Assembly (NCBI GenBank): GCA_007115705.1
Contig: QXEO01000464.1
Coordinates: 8,982,317 to 9,046,316 of the forward strand
DNA length: 64,000 nt
DNA from: Dactylis glomerata
Lineage: Eukaryota; Streptophyta; Magnoliopsida; Poales; Poaceae
Direction of reading: 5' to 3'
Shown: positions 30,257 through 42,441 of the stretch, piece after piece
How positions within the stretch are numbered: the first letter of the stretch is position 1
Layout of the letters: every line of letters begins with the position of its first letter
Position numbers and translations under genes: made by a program
Notes under the pieces: model-generated
Told to the model about the DNA's origin: nothing
What the model saw: only the letters and a program-made list of their open reading frames with translations
Databases searched by the model: none

Positions 30257-33193
30257 AGCATCCCCAAGCTTAACTCCTGCTCGTCCTCGAGTAGGTAAGT
30301 GATAACAAAAGAATAATTTTTGAGGTGACATGCACCTACACAATCTTGATCATATATGTAAGCATTGGTGAGCTGGGATCAATAGAACTTAAAACATGGG
30401 CATGAAGATATAATCATGACAATAAGAACTTAGCAACCATGTTGTAAACATGCAAATGAACACAAACAAAAGATCATGGTAATGAAACAATGAAAAGTCA
30501 AACGTGTGTTCAAATCATAAGGAAAACATGCAAAAGGTTTTCAGCTTGTCCTTCAAAGAGAGCAAAACATAAATGCATAGGACACCTTCAAGTTTAAGAG
30601 GGCGACTAGATACAAATAATTTAAGAACAAGTGAAACCAACAATATGAATCAATCAATGAACTTTGGGACAATGCATATTACACTAAGAATGACAACTAT
30701 GCTCTCTTAATGGTGCATAAAGGTAGAAGGTGGTGACTCAACATAAAAGTAAAAGAAAGGCCCTTCGCAGAGGGAAGCAGTGATTGCAAGTTTTATAACC
30801 TTCAAAAATTATGGTACTTACCGGCTTTGAGCTCTCATTGCCCCCATCATAAGCATCTTGAATGGTTAAAGTTAATGCGAGAACAATTATGATGCATATG
30901 CTTGACAAATCATAAGTTGAAAACCTCGTGCCCCGTGAATACGAGTACCCAAACCTCATGCTACTTTACTTAGAGTCCCAAGCAAGGCTCTTGTCATTGT
31001 AAGTATATGCATATCATTGAGAACCGCCAATGGGGTACCTCCGTGCCCGATGACATGGAACAAGCCCACACCAAAATGACAGCACAAGCAGACAATGAAC
31101 ACCTCGACATCTCTTTTATTTGCCTTTTGTTTAGCTTTTTATTATGAGATGCGTCGTCGAATGTTCACCATGGGTATGCTGCAAATTTCCACCATGAATT
31201 ATGCATGGCTTAGATTGGCGGCCCGGCGTTTCCCTAACACATATACAAACTCCATGATCCCCACAAGATTCCCAATTCATTTCACACCGCGGGCATCCAT
31301 AAACAAAAGATCACGATATCAACTCAAATAAGAAGTGCAATGTTGAAAGCTTGCCCCATGACAGCATGGCTGGCCTAGAATCCAACTTACAACTTGCAAG
31401 CATAACAACTCAACATAAGAGACCACAATGTCAAATTTTTAAGAACAGGAAAAGTAAAGTGTGCCTTCCGGTTCGTGAGAGCTTTACTGACCGAATTTCG
31501 CATAACACAGGTAAGAGTTTAATTTGAAGAGAAAATAAAAGCAAGTCAAATTTACTTGGAATAGCAAATTGCTAGTAGGTATGTATGGTGGACACTTTGG
31601 AAAACTTTGGCTTTTAGGAGTTGGATGCACGAGTAGAGCTCATACTCAGTACAAGGCGAGGGCTAGCAAAAGATTGGGAGCGACCAACTAAGAGAGCAAT
31701 AATGGCCATAATCATGCAAAGCGACAAAGCGACATTAAAAGAAGCATAAGATGGCATCAAAAGTCAAAAACTAAATGATCATGAAGGCTATTGGCAACTT
31801 TGTAAGAGTCTAACATGTGTGAGCATGCGCCAAGTCAACCCAAATAAAGCATCAAGGAGAAAACCAAAATAATGCTTCCATACAATAAAAACAACGCATG
31901 ATTTTTTTCAAAGGCTCATTAAGCAATCTCAGTTATTTGAGACAAGTCATGCTACAGCAAAACCACTAAGCATACTATCAAAAAGACATCAAGCATGACA
32001 TGAAAAAGCCTAAGCCGCAGTCTACACAAGCTCCTTCTTGTACCACTATTTTGCATAAAGCTTTTTCTCTTTTCCAACACCATTCAAACTTTTTTAATCC
32101 AACTCTGTTGAGGAAAACCAACATGGTCCAGAGGCAAAAATACACTTTGATAAATAAATATAAGAAGATCTGAATGCAAATCAAGGTGAAAATGAAAACC
32201 AAAAGCAGTAGCAGAAAAAGAGAACACTCATTGAAACGATAAGAGTGAAAAATAGAGTGTTCTTGGCAATGAAAAACGGAGTTCATCTCCTCCAAAAGAA
32301 ACATGATGTGATCTAAACATTTATTATAGCAAACAAAACAAAACTAAATAAGAAAACTAAAACAACTGACGCTCCAAGAAAAACACATAGTGCATGAAGC
32401 AATAAAAATATAGTGTCTTGAAAGGTGACCTGATTTTTGCCGATGAAGAAGGGGTGCCTCGGGGGCATCCCCAAGCTTTGACGCTTGTACTTCTTGGATA
32501 TTTCTTGGGGTGATGCATGGGCATCCCCAAGCTTGAGCTTTTGTCCATTCTTCAACTCATCTCATCATTCTCCAATCCCTACACTTGAAAACTTCCTTCA
32601 TACAAAACTAAACACAATTCTATTAGCAACATTAGTGTAAGCATAAAATATATTCAACCTCTTTTAGCTTCAGGTTTCAACTCAAAGCCACCACATATAT
32701 AGCAAATACTACTGTAGCAACTCCCCAAAAAGTTCCATGATCAAAAGAACTCAAAAGAAAGCGATAAAGTGGCAAACACAAATATTGGCAGAAATCTGTC
32801 AAAACTGAACAGCTGACAAAGGTCGAATTTTTTAGGGATTTTCTGTTGCTCAAATCAAAAAGTGTTCAACTAAGAAAAGTTTGGATATAACCTGGGGCAT
32901 ATGCACAAGAAATCGCAGGTCCAAAAGATAAACAGAGAATTTTCACGAATTTTTACGGTGCAGCACCGAAAACAGTTTCAGGACAGCAACATCCCCAAAT
33001 CTTTACCTCACTCAAATTAGAGGCTTCTCTTGGCACAAAAACGAAATAAACAAGATAAGGAGCGGTCATTACAGTAGTGATGACTTCCAAGACTCAAATA
33101 AAAGAAAAAGTACCGAAAGAAAACATTGGGTTATCTCCCAAGAGTGCTTTTCTTTAACGCCTTTGAGCTAGGCGCAGTAATTTGCAAAGATGC
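30257..33193 (-). other. 3' noncoding block and purine tract of element D
   Basis: About 2,937 bp without a credible gene, aligned with the blocks in A, F and E. The purine tract AAGCTTGGGGATGC (minus strand) abuts the LTR at 30257-30270. Two more copies of the core lie inside, near 32465-32480 and 32520-32535. Confidence 0.78.
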
Positions 33194-33865
33194 TCATGTA
33201 GGCACCATATAAGAGCTTGAGGCAAAGGCGCCATATAGGAACTTAAAGCAATAGAGAGCATCAAAAAGCAAGTATGGAACACATTTAAATCTAAACCACT
33301 TCCTGTGAAAAATAGTCTTGTAAAGAGACAAGTCATGAAAGCGCAAAGCAAAAAGCATAGGAAGGCAAAACAAGTACAACTTCAAGATTTGCAACATAAA
33401 GAGGGGAAACTCAATATTCTTGAGATCCATCAAACCATGTTTCCCTCTCTCATAGTAACTTTCAGTAGCATCATGAATAGAACTAACAATATAACTATCA
33501 CATAAAGCATCCCTATCATGAGCCACATGCATAAAAGGATTAATACTCCCCACATGAACAATAGTAGTAGGAGCAGAATCAATAGAATAATTATTCTCAT
33601 CACCATAATCATCAAAAACAGGAGGCATATTGCAATCATAACTAATTTTCTCCTCAAAAGTAGGTGAACGGAAAATATTATACTCATCATCATAAACTAG
33701 AGGCTTAGTATCATCACAAGATAGAGAACTACTATGTCGCAAAGCATATTCATCAAACATATCATCATAAGAAGGAACATGGATAGCACTAATGGTACAA
33801 CAATTATTAACCTTAGAATTGGTACCAAAAAGATTTTCAATATCAAAAGTAGAGTCTTTTCCCAA
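33194..33865 (-). CDS. C-terminal acidic/hydrophobic domain of D gag, out of frame
   Basis: About 220 residues continuing the gag of D one frame over. In element F the same region (46189-45371) is in one frame with the preceding basic segment, so a one-base loss near 33848 separates the two parts here. It begins STFDIENLFGTN, is acidic and Tyr/Asp-rich in the middle, has a YYERGKHG motif, and ends with a hydrophobic segment (LYLFCLPMLFALRFHDLSLY) followed by a second Leu/Phe/Tyr-rich one. This could be a membrane-associating tail. I do not recognise a named domain. Confidence 0.65.
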   Translation of the reverse strand: MGKDSTFDIENLFGTNSKVNNCCTISAIHVPSYDDMFDEYALRHSSSLSCDDTKPLVYDDEYNIFRSPTFEEKISYDCNMPPVFDDYGDENNYSIDSAPTTIVHVGSINPFMHVAHDRDALCDSYIVSSIHDATESYYERGKHGLMDLKNIEFPLFMLQILKLYLFCLPMLFALRFHDLSLYKTIFHRKWFRFKCVPYLLFDALYCFKFLYGAFASSSYMVPT

Positions 33866-33983
33866 TCATGATCACTAACATAGGTAACAGGCATAGGAAC
33901 ATCATCCCAATCAGAATTATCATAATCTATAGCAGGATCATAACGCTTAGGGGAAGATACCGTGTCCTCTCGCCTCTTACTCC

Positions 33984-34014
<31 letters not shown>

Positions 34015-35682
34015 CTTCTTACTCTCTCCTTTAGGAGGGAGAGACTTGAAGAGCATCTTCTCCACATAATCTGGCTTGCTGACAGAAACAACAGAAGAAA
34101 CTTTGGAGGATTCCTCCTCTCTATTAATAAGATCGAAACATCTATTAGTCCTATCATAGCTTGGCAAAACATCATGTTTAATAAGATCTTGTAAGTAAGT
34201 ATTTGCGAGGCAATCTTTAGCACAATAGAGATGACAACCAAGAAGGGTGCTATTAATATCAACATCATTCATGTCAACCAAAGAAAGCTTTCTAGATATC
34301 TCTTCACAATTCAAAAACAAGGTAAGCTCATCATGCTGATTGAGAGTAATCTTATCATCACAATACAAATCTGCGGTACTCGTTCGATTAATTGGGCATT
34401 GAAAATTAAAGTGACCTTTTTCACCACAAAATTCACAAAGAAAAGGATAAAGCTCACAAACCCATTCACCAAGCACATCTAGATCCTTGAGCCACATGCT
34501 GGTTTCTTCATTTGCGTGGGTGATGCAATAATCTTCCTTGTTGTAACTCTGTTCACAAGGTCTATGTATTCCACAAAAATTAACATGCTTATAAGAAATA
34601 GTACTTTCAGAAGTTTGAGCATGTTTATTGCAATCATCAATAACAATATCACTTTCTATGCAAGTATCCTTAAAAGGTTCATGATACACGTCCCCATTTC
34701 CTTTAGGAACATTCATATGGGAAGCAAAGGCTTTAAAGCAATCAACCATAATTTGAGGATCAAGACCATACTTAGCACTAAGCTCTTGAAAATTAGCAGT
34801 TTCAGCGAAAGACTTAATGAAATCAAACTCGTAATTCATACATGATCCTTTACCTTTGTCGCTATCCCAACCTTCAATATTGTTTTGAATTGTTTCAAGC
34901 AGACCCCACTTGGTGTCGACATCCTTGCTTGTGAAAGACCCATCAAAGCATGCATCTAGATAGTCCTTGTAATATCCTGAAAGCCTTGCATAAAAATTAT
35001 TAATAACAATATTACGGGGAAGATCATGAATAGGACATTTGTGCATTAGTAACTTCAATCTTCCCCACGCTTGGGCAATGCTTTCTCCCTCATGAGGCCA
35101 AAAGTTATATATCCGATTACGATCTATATGAATTTCACTTGGGGGATAAAACTTGGAATAAAAGAGAGACACAATTTCCTCCCATGCAATAGATGGACCA
35201 TCTTCAAGCAGCCGATACCATTCCTCAGCTCTGCCTTTCAGTGACAAAGAGAATAGCTTCTTCTTAACTTGGTTCATTGAAATACCTGCACACTGGAACA
35301 ACTCGCATAATTCATGTATAAAAAGCAAATGATCACCGGGATGGACAGTTCCATCTCCTAAATAGCAGTTATCCCTAACACGTTCAACAATCTTCATAGG
35401 TATTTTAAAAGGATGAGGAGCACAAGCATCATTAGAAACATCACATATGGGAGATAAAATATCATCAGAGGAAACTTTCTCCACTAAAGCTGGGGGACTG
35501 AAAATATCATACTTAACAAAACCAGCTTCCCCAAGCTTAGACTTTTCTATAGCATTAGCATTAACAGTATTCAAAGCATTCGTACTAATAACATTGGTAT
35601 GCGAAATAAGCTCCAAAGGATTTTCAATTTTCTCTTCAAATCTAAAATCAGGAAAAAGACTAAAGAACTCTTTGTTTTCCAT
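33697..35682 (-). CDS. Gag of element D, 661 residues before frameshift
   Basis: Starts MENKEFFSLF 140 bp after the LTR, the same start as in element F (49389). A retrotransposon gag capsid domain spans about residues 120-275 (KLFSLSLKGRAEEWY, IVSLFYSKFYPPSE, GESIAQAWGRLK). One CCHC zinc knuckle, CEFCGEKGHFNFQC, lies at about residues 416-429. A Lys-rich block at about 552-572 (a run of 12 Lys from a CTT microsatellite) may bind RNA or act as a nuclear signal. From about residue 610 the frame is wrong because of a one-base loss, so the last 50 residues are artefactual. No protease motif follows. Structural protein of an otherwise pol-less element, presumably used with enzymes from an autonomous relative. 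Confidence 0.85.
33984..34022 (+). repeat. CTT microsatellite in D gag
   Basis: Nine or so CTT units with two interruptions, encoding the Lys run of the gag on the minus strand. A shorter version lies at 46133-46147 in F. Confidence 0.85.
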
Positions 35683-35794
35683 TAAGCCTAACTAGTGAAA
35701 ATAAAAACAAGAAACAAAAAGATGTAATTGCAGAATCTAAAGGAAATAACTCCGAGCACTCACATAGGAGGATGCGAGTACCTTTTACCTTACC

Positions 35795-35812
35795 TCCCCG
35801 GCAACGGCGCCA
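35795..35812 (-). other. tRNA-Asp primer-binding site of element D
   Basis: Perfect TGGCGCCGTTGCCGGGGA on the minus strand, 10 nt from the LTR at 35823. Confidence 0.92.
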
Positions 35813-35822
35813 GAAAAGAGCT

Positions 35823-37359
35823 TGATGTCTACGCACTTCTATTCTTGTAGACACTTGTTGGGCCTCCAAGTGTAGAGGTTTGTAGAACAGCAGCAAGTTT
35901 CCCTTAAGTGGATCACCCAAGGTTTATCGAACTTAGGGAGGAAGAGGTCAAAGCTATCCCTCTCAAGCAACCCTGCAATTACGATACAGAAAGTCTCTTG
36001 TGTCCCCAACACACCCAATACACTTGTCAAATGTATAGGTGCACTAGTTCGGCGAAGAGATAGTGAAATACAAGTGGTATAGATGATTATGAGTAGTAAC
36101 TGTGGTATGAAATAAATATCGCTGCGAGCAAACATGTAACAAAACAGCAAGTCAACGGTGTGCAATGCTTGGAAACAAGGCCTAGGGATCATACTTTCAC
36201 TAGTGGACACACTCCCAACAATATAACATGAATGAACAAGTAACTTCTCTTTGCTAAGGTACTCTGAATTACTCTCCTATTGAATAACACTAATCATTGT
36301 GTAGTGGCTACAAAAGCACCCCTTAAAGTTCATCAAGTACTTGACAAACACCACTCATAGAGATATCCAAATCAAATCATAATTCAAGATAGAGATCATT
36401 GCAACTTAAACCAAGTACTAACACGGTGCACACACTGTCAACATTACACCATGAAAGGAGGAATAGATCACTCAAACTATCATAGCAATAATTATTCTCA
36501 TAATCCACAAGAGATCACAATCATAGCCTAAACCAAGTACCACCATGATGCACGCACTGTCACCGTTACACCATAGCAAGAGGAATAGATTACTTTAATA
36601 ACATCACTAGAGTACACAAAATATCTGAATAATAACATGTACTTGTTCAACATGATACAAAGCTCACGATCACATAAAGATTACATCATGGGAGAGAGAG
36701 GTGAACCACATAGCTATCGGTAGAGCCCTCAGCCCCGGGGATGAACTACTCCCTCCTCATCATAGGAGACAGCAAGGTTGATGGAGATGGCGGTGAGGTC
36801 GATGGAGACGGCGAAGACGGCGATGGAGATCAATGGAGATGGCTCCGGGGGCACTTCCCCATCCTGGCAGGGTGCCGGAACAGAGACTTCTGTCCCCCGA
36901 AATTCGTCGACGGCGGCGGCGGAGCTGTGGAACTGTTTCTGGAAAATTGCCGACTCCCCTAGGGTTTTCCGTCCCGAGGCTTCTTATAGGCGAAGGGGCG
37001 ATGTCAGAGGAGGGCCAGGGCCTCCTCACACATGGCTGGCGCGGCCAGGGGCCTGGCCGCGCCACCTGTGTGTGTGGGGCCCCTGTGGCCCACCTCCTAC
37101 TCCTCTTCGGATCTCTGGAAGCTTCCGGGTAAAATAAGACTTCAGGAACTTGTTTCGTCCAATTCCGAGAATATTTCCTGTGTATCACTTCTGAAACACA
37201 AAAACAGCAGAAAACAGGAAACTGGCACTGTGGCACTTCGTTAATAGGTTAGTTCCGGAAAATGCATAAAAGTGCCACTAAGTGTAACGAAACAATAGGC
37301 AAATGGTGTAAAAACAAGCATGGAGCATCAAAAATTATAGATACGTTTGAGACGTATCA
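35823..37359 (-). repeat. 5' LTR of element D (1,537 bp)
   Basis: Same length as 28720-30256, with about 20 substitutions. The palindrome at 37027-37075 here has a perfect 13-bp inner stem (TGGCGCGGCCAGG/CCTGGCCGCGCCA). Leader hairpin at 36864-36878. Confidence 0.93.
37027..37075 (-). promoter_or_regulatory. U3 palindrome, element D 5' LTR
   Basis: Perfect inner stem TGGCGCGGCCAGG/CCTGGCCGCGCCA with a 2-nt loop, extended by CACACA/TGTGTG arms. TATA (CGCCTATAAG) follows about 40 bp downstream on the minus strand. Confidence 0.85.
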
Positions 37360-38366
37360 TTAACCCTCGTCAATATGTGTTAGCAAAACGCCTGGGCCGC
37401 TAATCTAAGCCATGCATCATTCATGGTGGAAATTTACAGCATGCCCATAGTGGACATTTGACGATGCATCTCACAATAAAAAGCTATACCAATGGTAAAT
37501 AAAAGAGAGGCCGAGGTGTTCATTGTCTGTTTGTCCTGTCATTTTGATGTGGGCTTGTTCCATGTCATCGGGCAAGGAGGTACCCCGTTGGTGGTTCTCG
37601 ATGATACGTGTATACTTACAATGACAAGAGCTTGCTTAGGACCTAAAGTCGAGTAGCATGAGGTTTGGGTATTCGTACTTCACGAGACACGAGGTTTTCA
37701 ACTTATGATTTGTTAAGCATATGCTCATAATTGTACTCGCATTAACTTTAACCACTCAAGATGCCTATGATGGGGGCAATGAGAGCTCAAAGCTAGTAAG
37801 TACCATAATTTTTGAGGGTTTATAAAACTTGCAATGACTGCTTCCCTCTGCGAAGGGCCTTTCTTTTACTTTTATGTTGAGTCTCCACCTTCTACCTTTA
37901 TGCACCGTCTAAGAGAGCATAGTTGCCATTCTTAGTTTAATGTGCATAGTCCCAAAGTTTATCATTGATTGATTCATGATTATAGTTTTGCTTGTTCTTA
38001 AATTATTTGTATCTAGTCGCCCTCTTAAACTTGAAGGTGTCCTATGCATTTATGTTTTGCTATTCCGTGAAGGACAAGCTGAAAACCACTTTGATATGTT
38101 TTTCCATATGATTTGAACACACACTTGAATTTCATTGTTTCATTATTCATGATCTTTCGTTTGTGTTTCTTTTCATGTTATAACATGGTTGCTAAGTTTT
38201 TATTGTCAAGATTATGTCTCTTATGCCCATGTTTTAATTCTTTGATCCCAGCACTCAATGCTTTACATAGATGATCAAGATTGTGATGGTGCATGTCACC
38301 TCAAAAATTATTCTTTTGTTATCACTTACCTACTCGAGGACGAGCAGGAGTTAAGCTTGGGGTGCT

Positions 38367-39989
38367 TGATACATCTCAAACGTATCTATAATTTTTGATG
38401 CTCCATGCTTGTTTATACACCATTTGCTTTGTGTTTTGTTACACTTCGTGGCGTTTTTATGCATTTTCCAGAACTAACCTATTAACAAGATGCCACAGTG
38501 CCAGTTCCCTGTTTTCTGCTGTTTTTGTGTTTCAGAAAAGCTACACAGGAAATATTCTCGGAATTGGACGAAACAAAAGCCGAACCTCCTATTTTTACCG
38601 AAGCTTCACGAAGACCAAAGATGAGACGGAGGGGGGCCAGCCACACCATGGGGTGGCGTGGCCTAGCCCCTGGCCACGCCACCACATGGTGAGACCAGCT
38701 GGCCCACCTCCTGACATTGCCCTTTCGCCTATAAATTCCCCTCGATAGGAAAAACCTAGAGAACGGGTCGCTTTTCCTTGAAACATACTGCAAGCCGCCA
38801 CCATCATCGAAGAGAGATCGGGAGGATCCAGGAGCTCTTCCTGGCACCCTGACGGAGAGGGGAATACCTGCCAGAGGCCTTCTCCACCACCATGGTCACC
38901 TCCAGAGTGATGTGTGAGTAGTCTACCTTGGACTACAGATCCATATCAGTAGCTAGATGGTTGTCTCCTCCACCATGTGCTTCATGTTTAGATCTTGTGA
39001 GCTGCCCTACATGATCAAGATCATCTTTATGCAATTCTACATGTTGTGTTTGTTGGGATCCGATGAGTATTGGTACTATGTCAAGTTGATGTGCTGAATC
39101 ATATACCTTTATGTTATCTCTATGTTGTTATGATCTTGCATGCTCTCCGTTACTAGTATATATCTTGGCCGAGTAGATGCTAGTGACTCCAAGAGGGAGT
39201 ATTTATGCTCGATAGTTGGGTTCATGCCTCTAGTAATCTGGGGGAGTGACAGAAACCTCTAAGGTTGTAGATGTGTTGTTGCCACTAGGGAGAAAACAAC
39301 ATTCTTGTGTCCAAGGACATTTGCTTTGTTTACTTTATGCACTTTGCTTAATGCAGTTATCCGTTGTTCGCAACTTAAAACCCGATGGTTGCTCGGACCC
39401 AGAGGGTGGATTATTAATCATAGATGCAGTTGGATTATGGTCTATGTATTTTGTCGTAATGCCCAGAGTGAATTTCATAGTGATCCTCATGACATATGTA
39501 CGTTATCTTTATTCTATCAATTGCCCAACTTTAATTTGTTTACCCAGCATGTTGTTATTTATCTTATGGAGAGACACCACTAGTGAACTGTGGACCCCGG
39601 TCCAATTTCCTTTACATTGCTATACCGTTTACTTTTACTCGCACTGTTTACTTTTACTCGGATACTATTACCTTTTACCACTCGATACGCTCAATCCTTT
39701 ATTTACAGCAAACCGGTGAGATTGACAACCTCATTGTAAGTTGGGGCAAAGTTCTTGGTTGTGTTGTGTGCAGGTTCCATGTTGCTGCTGGTGCAAAGCA
39801 AAGCCCTGGACGAGGCGCCTAATAAATTGTCTGGAGCTGTCACGAAGCTAGCCAGCATCAACCTTCTGAAGTTTGGCTTTCTCCTACTGGTTCGATAAAC
39901 CTTGGTTTCACAACTGAGGGAAGACTTGCTGTTGTGCTCATCATACCTTCCTCTTGGGGTTCCCAACAGGGTGTACTTACACGCCATCA
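38367..39989 (+). repeat. 3' LTR of element E (1,623 bp, type I)
   Basis: Starts TGATACATCTC after AAGCTTGGGGTGCT and ends ACGCCATCA. The first 88 bp are identical to the LTR fragment at 164-251. TATAAA at 38730-38735. Confidence 0.88.
38644..38691 (+). promoter_or_regulatory. U3 palindrome upstream of TATA, element E
   Basis: Arms CACCATG/CATGGTG and GTGGCGTGGCC/GGCCACGCCAC pair perfectly (18 bp) around a symmetric 2-by-2 mismatch, with an 8-nt loop. TATAAA begins 38 bp downstream. Confidence 0.88.
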
Positions 39990-41012
39990 GGCTATCTCGA
40001 GGTGGACCAGCCGTAACTCAAACAATGTCGCTGTGATGCAAGAATAGAGCAAAGAGATGCGAAAGGACCAAGATAAGACAGGCATCAAAATCACTGGGCC
40101 CCAATGACCTAGGTTACGCTGGCTTTTACGATCACTATGTCCGATCGGAATATTATGGCTTTTGCATTGAATCCAAGTGAAAAAACATTGTTTCTCGGAT
40201 TCATATCAAGCAGAGTGAGCCCAAGGTGATGATCATGTGGCTGTTTTTTCCATGGTATGTTAAATATACTAGCAGTTCAGCATGATAGCATTTAGTTCTA
40301 AATTCCATTGACTTGCTTGAAAGAGCTCTTTCTATGTTTTGACAATGTTGAATTTATGAAAATTCTCCATGGTGTATAATATGCAATAAAAATTACTATT
40401 CCAGACTCCAACGAACTTCATTACTGTGTTTGTCAACATGTCATTAGATGACCGCTAATCGCAACTTGAGGAAGCACACTGTGTACCACGGAAAGTTCAA
40501 ACAATCAAAGCAAATGTCGCGCAACCAAAACCGCAACAAATATTGCATACACTTCGCCAGTTGAGAGGATGCTACTGGTGGCGCGAGGAATAGCTAAGCA
40601 AATGACATGCCCAATCTCATGGTGGAGGCGCTCGCACGTTATCATCTGGCTGCGGGGAGAAAGAGGTATATATTAGATGGGGGCGACTACAACCAGATCA
40701 GCCTGAAAATAGCTTATTGTCCGGTCGTTCCGACCAACCCGCAAACTTTCCCGAATAGGAAAGTTGCACGTACGATTTGATGGAAACGGCGGGAACTCTA
40801 TCCGCCAGGCGCAGGAACCGAAAACGGACCAGGATGCTACATCGTTCGACGCGCGTGACCTGGGACCACTTCTTTCCGTCGCCCACGCCGCCCTAGTCTG
40901 CTACATCTTCTTCTCCAAGGGAACCAAGATACCCCAATCTAGTACATCTTCTTCCTCCCTGGTCTGCTACATCTTCTCCACCACAGGACTGCTTCTCCAC
41001 CCCATGAATGCT
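39990..41012 (+). other. Unassigned stretch, probably 5' flank of the FAR1/MULE
   Basis: No long frame. A short decayed frame near 40090-40190 and a GC-richer zone 40640-41012 with repeated CTGCTACATCTTCT runs continue without a break into 50961-51250 once element F is removed. It may be the 5' untranslated or terminal region of the Mutator-like element. I found no clear terminal inverted repeat. Confidence 0.45.
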
Positions 41013-42441
41013 TGATGTCTACGAACGCTTCTATCCTTGTAGACAGTGTTGGGCCTCCAAGTGCAGAGGTTTGTAGAACAGCAGCAAGTTTCCCTTAAGT
41101 GGACCACCCAAGGTTTATCGAACTCGGGGAGGAGGAGGTCAAAGCTATCCCTCTCAAGCAACCCTGCAATTACGATACAAGAAGTCTCTTGTGTCCCCAA
41201 CACACTCAATACACTTGTTAGATGTATAGGTGCACTAGTTCGGCGAAGAGATAGTGAAATACAAGTAATATGGATGATTATAAGTAGTAAATGTAATCTG
41301 AAATAAATATCGCTGCGAGCAAACATGTAACAAAACTGAATGTAAACGGTGTTTCAATGCTTAGAAACAAGGCCTATGGATCATACTTTCACTAGTGCAC
41401 ACTCTCAACAAATATAACATAATTGAGCACATAAATAACTATCTTCACTATGCTATTCTAAACTATTCTCCAATGGATAACAAACACTAATCATGTGTAG
41501 GGCTATGAAGCACTCCTCAAAGTTCGCATTTCCCCAAAGTAGATTGCCCCACACTATCACCTTGAGCACACTAGATGGTTCCAACAAACACCAACAAATC
41601 ATAGAGTCACTAGCCAAAGAGACACACATAATGCGCACACTGTCACCTTCACATCATGATACAAGGTGTCTCCGGAGATTACAATAATAAAGCACGGGAG
41701 TAGCATAATATATGAAGAACAGCATCTACCAATTCAACTAGATACAAAGCTCACGATCACATATAGATCACATCTTGGGAGAGAGAGGTGAACCACATAG
41801 CTACCGGTAGAGCCCTCAGCCCCGGGGGAGAACTACTCCCTCCTCATCATGGGAGACAGCAAGGTTGATGGAGATGGCGGTGAAGTCGATGGAGACAGCG
41901 GTGGATGCGATGGAATCAATGGAGATGGCTCTGGGGGCACTTCCCCGTCCAGGCAGGGTGCCGAAACAGAGACTTCTGTCCCCCGAAACTCATAGGTGGC
42001 AGCAGCGGAGCTGCGGAACTCTTTCTCGAAAAACACCAATTGATTTAGGGTTTGGAGTCGGAAGGCTTTATATAGGCGGAGAGGCGGTGTCAGAGGTGGA
42101 CCAGGGGGCCCACACCACCCCTTCGCGCGGCCAAGGGAGGGTGCTAGCCCTAGGTGTGGCTGCTCCCTGGCCCCCCTCCGGCTCTCCTTCGGTCTTCATC
42201 TTGTGTCCGGGAAAAATAGGAGGTTTGGGCTTCGTTTTGTCTAATTCCGAGAATATTTCCTGTGTAGCTTTTCTGAAACACAAAAACAGCAGAAAACAGG
42301 GAACTGGCACTGTGGCATCTTGTCAATAGGTTAGTTCTAGAAAACGCATAAAAACGCCACGAAGTGTAACAAAACACAAAGCAAATGGTGCATAAACAAG
42401 CATGGAGCATCAAAAATTATAGATACGTTTGAGACGTATCA
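41013..42441 (-). repeat. 3' LTR of element F (1,429 bp)
   Basis: The plus strand reads TGATGTCTACGAACGC ... GAGACGTATCA. Decayed palindrome at about 42105-42170 (outer arms CCACACC/GGTGTGG), CCGCCTATATAAAG on minus at about 42064-42077. The leader hairpin near 41950 is degenerate. Confidence 0.9.

Larger units (their letters stand above)
28720..37359 (-). mobile_element. Element D: complete, pol-less Athila-like LTR retrotransposon (8,640 bp)
   Basis: Both LTRs are 1,537 bp, the flanking target duplication TTAAC is perfect (28715-28719 and 37360-37364), the tRNA-Asp PBS is perfect and the purine tract is intact. On the minus strand: 5' LTR (37359-35823), gag (35682 onward), a C-terminal hydrophobic domain, a 2.9-kb noncoding block and 3' LTR (30256-28720). 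By eye about 20 of 1,537 LTR positions differ, nearly all transitions, so the insertion is young compared with the other elements here. No pol. Confidence 0.95.
5998..37372 (+). mobile_element. Element T: Tat-lineage non-autonomous LTR retrotransposon with four nested insertions
   Basis: T is visible in five pieces: 5998-6610, 12312-16188, 24698-28719 and the LTR tail 37365-37372, plus duplicated target bases. Order on + is gag N-part, gag/protease, an antisense multi-exon gene, a repeat-bearing 3' region, a purine tract and the 3' LTR (from 28395, ending CCTCGTCA at 37372). The 5' LTR is left of the window. Between the protease region (ending 14406) and the antisense gene there is no reverse transcriptase or integrase. 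Removing B, C and D restores continuous T sequence at each site. T itself interrupts element E at about 37373. Confidence 0.85.
37378..39989 (+). mobile_element. Element E: 3' end of an Athila-like element
   Basis: Plus-strand 3' noncoding block (37378-38366), purine tract, and complete 3' LTR (38367-39989). Its left part was separated by the insertion of element T at about 37373 and is outside the window. GGCTA at 39990-39994 would be the target duplication. Confidence 0.85.

Noticed and set aside
33868..34845. Ile/Leu/Thr-rich plus-strand frames opposite the D gag
   Set aside because: Antisense shadows of the gag coding strand, including the complement of the Lys run. Not conserved opposite the F gag beyond what gag conservation imposes.
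38644..38691. Palindrome as an intrinsic transcription terminator
   Set aside because: Nuclear plant DNA, no U-run follows, and the structure lies upstream of the TATA box, so a bacterial-type terminator reading makes no sense.
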